A DNA stretch of 64,000 nucleotides from Glaciecola petra (GTDB lineage Bacteria > Pseudomonadota > Gammaproteobacteria > Enterobacterales > Alteromonadaceae), in contig NZ_JAVRHX010000006.1 in assembly GCF_031846345.1 (NCBI RefSeq), forward strand, positions 62,001 through 126,000. Reading direction: 5' to 3'. Below are positions 60,034 through 64,000 of this stretch, in pieces (position 1 is the first letter of the stretch; the number at the start of each line of letters is the position of its first letter). The notes beneath the pieces are model-generated. The model was not told where the DNA came from. It worked only from the letters and a program-made list of their open reading frames with translations, and did not search any database. The translations under genes and the position numbers were made by a program.

Positions 60034-60696
60034 ATGTTATCACTTCAAAACATCAGTAAATCGTTTCAAACAGATCGTATTGAAACCATTGCCTTATCTG
60101 ACATCAACTTACATGTAAACAAGGGAGAGTTTGTTTCGGTAATGGGCCCTTCGGGCTGCGGGAAAAGCACATTATTGAATATTATGGGACTGCTAGATCA
60201 ACCTAGCAGCGGCGAAGTATCGATTGATGAAACGCCCATTACCTCATACAAAGACAAACAAATCACCGGTTTACGTAGTCAAAAAATAGGTTTTATATTT
60301 CAAAGCTTTCACTTAATTCATGATTTAAAAGTGTTAGACAATGTTGAATTGCCCTTGTTGTACCGAAAAATGTCAGCCAAAGAACGTAAGGCACTTGCTA
60401 TTACTGCACTTGAAAAAGTAGGCCTTTCGGCCAGAATCCACCATTATCCAACACAGTTATCGGGTGGCCAACAACAACGAGTGGCTATTGCACGTGCAAT
60501 AGTCGGCAAACCCGAAATCCTTCTCGCGGATGAACCTACAGGTAATCTCGACAGCCATATGGGCAGCGAAATCATGTCTTTACTCGAATCGCTTCATCAG
60601 CAAGACAATACAACCATAGTGATGGTGACTCACGACGAAGAAATGGCAAAACGCACCCAGCGAACTATTAGAGTTTTTGATGGGCAGCTAATTTAA
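60034..60696 (+). CDS. ABC transporter ATP-binding protein, MacB/LolD type
   Basis: 220 residues from the ATG at 60034, with AAAAGGA before it; the frame runs 11 codons further up into the hlyD-like gene's end. All ATPase motifs are present: Walker A GPSGCGKST, Q-loop FIFQSFHL, signature LSGGQQQRVAIARA, Walker B ILLADEPTGNLD and the switch histidine in MVTHDEEMA. The L-S-G-G-Q-Q-Q-R form and the 220-residue length are those of FtsX/MacB/LolCDE-type systems. It would drive the two following permeases. Confidence 0.95.
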   Translation: MLSLQNISKSFQTDRIETIALSDINLHVNKGEFVSVMGPSGCGKSTLLNIMGLLDQPSSGEVSIDETPITSYKDKQITGLRSQKIGFIFQSFHLIHDLKVLDNVELPLLYRKMSAKERKALAITALEKVGLSARIHHYPTQLSGGQQQRVAIARAIVGKPEILLADEPTGNLDSHMGSEIMSLLESLHQQDNTTIVMVTHDEEMAKRTQRTIRVFDGQLI

Positions 60697-60751
60697 TGCC
60701 AAGTTGTTCGCGATACATTACGGCACAATGCGACAAAAAAGGAAAAATAAG

Positions 60752-62002
60752 ATGTTAAGCAACTACATAATTACCGCATGGAAAGTGTTTTTAAGGCGAA
60801 AGTTTTTTACCTTTATCAACTTATTTGGCATTAGTATTACCTTAATGGTGTTGGTAGTAACGAGCACTATTGCCGATAACTATTTTTACCCCGCTGGCCC
60901 AGAGAAAAACGTTGATAATTTTCGAACCATAAATCGCCTATTAGTGACTAACGATGAAGAAAACTTAACCTCTGTTGGGCGTCTGGGTTACAAATTTATT
61001 AAAGATAACGTCTTTAGATTACAAACCCCTGAGCTTATTTCAATTAATTCAGGAACGCGGACCCGCGCCATATTTCATGAAGGACTTAAACGAGAGTTAT
61101 TGATTAAAAAGACCGATAGCAATTTTTGGAGAATTCTTGATTTTGACTTTATTCAAGGTCGTGCTTATTCAATTGATGAGTTTGAAGCAGGCGATAAAGT
61201 CGCAGTTATTAATAAACGCACACAACTTGCTTTGTTTGCTGATAAGTCGGCTATAGATCAACAAATTAACATCGAAAATCAGGTATTTACAATTATTGGT
61301 GTAGTCGAAAATGTCCCTATAGTGGAAGCAACAGCATTAGCCGATGTGTGGCTGCCCTACACGACCAATGCATCGACTGCATATCAACAAGAAACCACTG
61401 GAGACTGGGTTACACTTTTATACCATTCAAACCCAGACATCATAAAAGACGTTAACACCGAATTTGTTAATTTGTTAGAAAATGATGTGCAACTAGACAA
61501 ATCAAGTGGCTTTTCGATTGCCATTGCTGGTGCTTATAGCAAGCTTGAGCAGCTTTCTCGCGAATTGATTGCTGACGACAAAAGCCACGAAACCCATACA
61601 GGTCTGGTCATATCACTGATGATAGGCCTAACCGTCGCGTTTATGCTCTTACCCAGTATTAATATGATTAATCTTAATGTTAGTCGAATGATGGAGCGAA
61701 GCTCCGAAATTGGCGTTAGACGAGCCTTTGGTGCAACAAAACTACAATTGCTCATGCAGTTTATCGTAGAGTCGATTCTGTTGACCTTGGTAGGCGGTAT
61801 TATTGGAATTTTACTCAGTGTTTTTGCACTTTATCTTATCGACGTAAAAGGCCTTATTCCGCATGCTCATTTCAGCTTCAATCTACGTGTGTTACTGATC
61901 GGGCTTGTGCTGATTTTTATATTTGGTCTGGTGTCGGGCGTCTATCCTGCCTATAGAATGTCGCGACTGCACCCCATTGCTGCACTTAAAGGAAATAATT
62001 AG
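60752..62002 (+). CDS. ABC transporter permease, FtsX/MacB type (first of pair)
   Basis: 416 residues from the ATG at 60752, chosen for AAAAAAGGA at good spacing; a longer reading from 60704 is unlikely. An N-terminal helix (FFTFINLFGISITLMVLVVTS) is followed by a periplasmic MacB-like core (about 45-270) and an FtsX domain with three helices. The cytoplasmic loop R-S-S-E-I-G-V-R-R-A-F-G-A and the ending SRLHPIAALKGNN are family marks. It ends one base before the start of the second permease. Confidence 0.92.
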   Translation: MLSNYIITAWKVFLRRKFFTFINLFGISITLMVLVVTSTIADNYFYPAGPEKNVDNFRTINRLLVTNDEENLTSVGRLGYKFIKDNVFRLQTPELISINSGTRTRAIFHEGLKRELLIKKTDSNFWRILDFDFIQGRAYSIDEFEAGDKVAVINKRTQLALFADKSAIDQQINIENQVFTIIGVVENVPIVEATALADVWLPYTTNASTAYQQETTGDWVTLLYHSNPDIIKDVNTEFVNLLENDVQLDKSSGFSIAIAGAYSKLEQLSRELIADDKSHETHTGLVISLMIGLTVAFMLLPSINMINLNVSRMMERSSEIGVRRAFGATKLQLLMQFIVESILLTLVGGIIGILLSVFALYLIDVKGLIPHAHFSFNLRVLLIGLVLIFIFGLVSGVYPAYRMSRLHPIAALKGNN

Positions 62003-62003
62003 T

Positions 62004-63200
62004 ATGTATATGCACTTAATTAAAATGATATGGAATAGAAAGCGCGCCAATGGACTTATTATTGCTGAGGTAGCTATAGCTTTTGTGGTTATTTTTGCGG
62101 TCGCGGTTTTGTCTATTCGCAATTATAACCTAATGCAAATACCCTTAGGTTTTGAGTACGACAATATGTGGCGCTTACAAGTGATGAAGAGTGGCGCTTG
62201 GGATGGATCTACAGATGGCGAAACATTCCAACAAATAGTCGCTGCCGTTGAGCAACTACCCGAAGTGGATAATTTGAGTTTGCTTAGTAATGCAACTTTT
62301 AGAAACTGGACGTCCACGCGCTCATTTCAAGTCGACGATAAGTTTGTATTTTACTATATGAATTTCTTTGATGACCGTGCGGCCAACAATTTCGATATGA
62401 CGCTCCTTGAAGGACGTTGGTTTGGCCCACAAGACAGCAACCAAAATTATGACGCTGTGCTGGTAAATAAGACATTTGTTGAGAAATTTTATCCAAATGG
62501 AGATGTTTTGGGCAAAAACATTGTCAAAATCGACCCAGACGAGATAGACAGAGAACAAACTGAACAAATAGTGGTAGGCGTATTCGATGATTTTCGACAA
62601 TTTGGTGAGTTAGTCCCGCAGTCGCCTTATGTGTTTTTTCGAGTCGATGCTGAACAAAATAAACGTAATTTAGGCATTGAGATTAGCTTAAATCCGAATG
62701 TTGATGAAGTATTTGAACAACGATTGCTCACTATGCTGAGAGGCCTTGCACCAGAGTATAGTTATTCGTTTACCTCATGGGCCAATAGCCGTGATAGTCA
62801 GCTTAGGCAAACAACGACTCCCTTAGCTATTTTTGGTGTGATTGCTGCGTTTTTAATTCTAATGGTGGCAATGGGCTTATTTGGCGTGTTGTGGCAAAAC
62901 GTAAGCACTCGAACACATGAGATTGGCTTACGCCGAGCTTTAGGTGCAAGCGCTTCAGGCATTCATCGTCAAATTATGTCGGAGTTAATTATTGTGACGC
63001 TTATCGGGGTGCTAATTGCTTTTATAGGCTTGGTACAACTTCCCGTTCTGGGCGTTTTCCAAGAGTTGGATTGGTCTTTGTTTTGGTTAAGTTTTATTGC
63101 AGCACTAGTGTTTATGGTATCCTTATCGGCATTATGTGCGTTTTATCCAGGCAAAGTTGCGACCGGGTATTCACCATCAGAAGCATTGCATTATGAATAA
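62004..63200 (+). CDS. ABC transporter permease, FtsX/MacB type (second of pair)
   Basis: 398 residues from the ATG at 62004, preceded by AAAGGA ten bases upstream; a reading from 61923 would overlap the first permease by 80 bases and is rejected. The layout is the same as its partner: helix ANGLIIAEVAIAFVVIFAVAV, periplasmic core, three-helix FtsX domain with THEIGLRRALGASASG, ending in PSEALHYE. The last residues match those of the permease at the left end of the window (EPSDALHYN), a sign of common descent. The two permeases likely form a heterodimer on the ATPase. Confidence 0.92.
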   Translation: MYMHLIKMIWNRKRANGLIIAEVAIAFVVIFAVAVLSIRNYNLMQIPLGFEYDNMWRLQVMKSGAWDGSTDGETFQQIVAAVEQLPEVDNLSLLSNATFRNWTSTRSFQVDDKFVFYYMNFFDDRAANNFDMTLLEGRWFGPQDSNQNYDAVLVNKTFVEKFYPNGDVLGKNIVKIDPDEIDREQTEQIVVGVFDDFRQFGELVPQSPYVFFRVDAEQNKRNLGIEISLNPNVDEVFEQRLLTMLRGLAPEYSYSFTSWANSRDSQLRQTTTPLAIFGVIAAFLILMVAMGLFGVLWQNVSTRTHEIGLRRALGASASGIHRQIMSELIIVTLIGVLIAFIGLVQLPVLGVFQELDWSLFWLSFIAALVFMVSLSALCAFYPGKVATGYSPSEALHYE

Positions 63201-63263
63201 GTTCACAGTCTTAACTGCTACACTTAAAGCCACTTTGCAAGTTCTTGCGAGGGGAAAGCTAAA

Positions 63264-64000
63264 ATGACTCAAATAATACCCAATGACTTTCAAATTTTGC
63301 TGGTTGATGACGACCCATCGGTTAATGCGTCTATCGCTATACTATTAAAGCAGCATGGCTTTAAAGTGCTAAGTGTTAGTAATCAAGAAGACGCGCTATC
63401 AGTTTTAGAAAATCAGAGCGTCAGCTTAGTTGTTCAAGATATGAATTTTTCTCGCAATACCTCGGGCGAAGAAGGTATGTTGTTGTTAGCACAAATTAAA
63501 CAGCGCCATCCCGGTTTACCGGTTATTTTGATGACCGCTTGGGGTTCAATCAAACTTGCCGTCGAAGGCATAAAACAGGGCGCTGCAGACTTTGTAACTA
63601 AGCCTTGGGATAACCAACAACTGCTGCGCACGATCACCACTTGCCTAGCTATTCATCAAAATAAAGCTGTGAGTACAGATACACGCCATACTCTAGATGA
63701 AAAATATGATTTTTCGGATATTGTAGGGGATGACCCTGCTATGATAGAAGTGTTGACCATGGTAGCCCGAGTTGCAGCTACCGACGCTTCAGTGTTGATT
63801 TTGGGAGAAAGTGGCACCGGTAAAGAGCTTATTGCCAACGCAATTCATAAAAACTCAGCGCGGGCAAAGGAAGCTTTTGTGAAGGTGAATTTGGGCGGCA
63901 TGTCGACTAGCTTGTTTGAAAGCGAGATGTTTGGACATACAAAAGGCGCGTTTACCGATGCAAAGCAAGACCGTAAAGGTCGTTTTGAACTCGCCACAAA
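63264..64000 (+). CDS. Sigma-54-dependent response regulator, NtrC family (3' truncated)
   Basis: The gene starts at the ATG at 63264, after GAGGGGAAAG, and runs off the window; about 245 residues are visible. Receiver domain with D15-D17 and phosphoacceptor D59 in VVQDMNF, then the AAA+ domain with Walker A GESGTGKE (181-188) and GAFTDA at 228-233. These two motifs fall at exactly the same residue numbers as in the regulator at 2447. It lies 64 bases after the second permease, so it is probably the activator of the sigma-54 promoter at 58713, with UAS 1 and UAS 2 as its sites. A partner kinase is expected just beyond the window. Confidence 0.93.
   Translation, partial: MTQIIPNDFQILLVDDDPSVNASIAILLKQHGFKVLSVSNQEDALSVLENQSVSLVVQDMNFSRNTSGEEGMLLLAQIKQRHPGLPVILMTAWGSIKLAVEGIKQGAADFVTKPWDNQQLLRTITTCLAIHQNKAVSTDTRHTLDEKYDFSDIVGDDPAMIEVLTMVARVAATDASVLILGESGTGKELIANAIHKNSARAKEAFVKVNLGGMSTSLFESEMFGHTKGAFTDAKQDRKGRFELAT

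Noticed and set aside
61923..62003. Upstream extension of the second FtsX permease
   Set aside because: It would overlap the first permease by 80 bases in another frame, while an ATG at 62004 with AAAGGA ahead of it fits the family start.

Overview
The window reads as the chromosome of an AT-rich marine gammaproteobacterium of the order Alteromonadales (Alteromonadaceae/Colwelliaceae-like). This is inferred from the gene families: an AcnD/PrpF-type methylcitrate cluster under a GntR regulator, hemCDXY, rpoZ-spoT-trmH, PEP-CTERM proteins ending in a VPAP-type signal, a GlyGly-CTERM protein and sigma-54-linked ABC/FtsX export cassettes. I saw no rRNA, tRNA, CRISPR array, phage or transposase gene. 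Both edges cut genes: an FtsX-type permease on the left and an NtrC-type regulator on the right.

Layout. 1-5.3 kb: end of an ABC/MacB-like permease, a 160-bp MITE-like inverted repeat, then a sigma-54 response regulator and its histidine kinase. 5.4-11.4 kb: moaE and a 1727-residue calcium-binding-repeat protein with a GlyGly-CTERM tail. 11.5-22.1 kb: propionate catabolism (prpE; then the GntR regulator, prpB, prpC, acnD, prpF), with a diguanylate cyclase and a beta-solenoid lipoprotein in between. 22.1-31.5 kb, mostly minus strand: a PEP-CTERM protein, nagZ-anmK (murein recycling), a plus-strand orphan ATPase of histidine-kinase type, hemY-hemX-hemD-hemC, an esterase and cyaY. 31.7-45 kb: gmk, then about 12.7 kb of accessory genes that separate gmk from rpoZ. 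These are a DUF1835 protein, a divergent PEP-CTERM / di-haem peroxidase pair with facing sigma-54 promoters, a TetR/YHS/DoxX unit, and a tight four-gene operon of acyl-CoA carboxyltransferase, NCS1 permease, hydantoinase A and DUF917. 45-49.6 kb: rpoZ, spoT, ridA, trmH and a peroxiredoxin-like protein. 49.8-54.3 kb: a TraF-like outer-membrane protein, a large lipoprotein and a DUF900-like hydrolase. 54.5-57 kb: gnd and tal. 57.1-58.6 kb: an S41 peptidase that looks Bacteroidota-like. 58.6-64 kb: an HlyD / ABC ATPase / FtsX / FtsX operon with a likely sigma-54 promoter and tandem upstream activator sites, followed by its own NtrC-type regulator.

How it fits together. Propionyl-CoA is made by PrpE, condensed with oxaloacetate by PrpC, isomerised by AcnD with PrpF, and split by PrpB into pyruvate and succinate. 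Three TTGTCGACAA palindromes around the start of the GntR gene are its likely operators. The two ends of the window carry paralogous export-plus-regulator modules. Sigma-54 appears again at the PEP-CTERM/peroxidase pair, where two divergent promoters each match the consensus at 16 of 17 positions. The least explained unit is the carboxyltransferase-permease-HyuA-DUF917 operon, which probably imports and opens a hydantoin-like or other cyclic amide compound.
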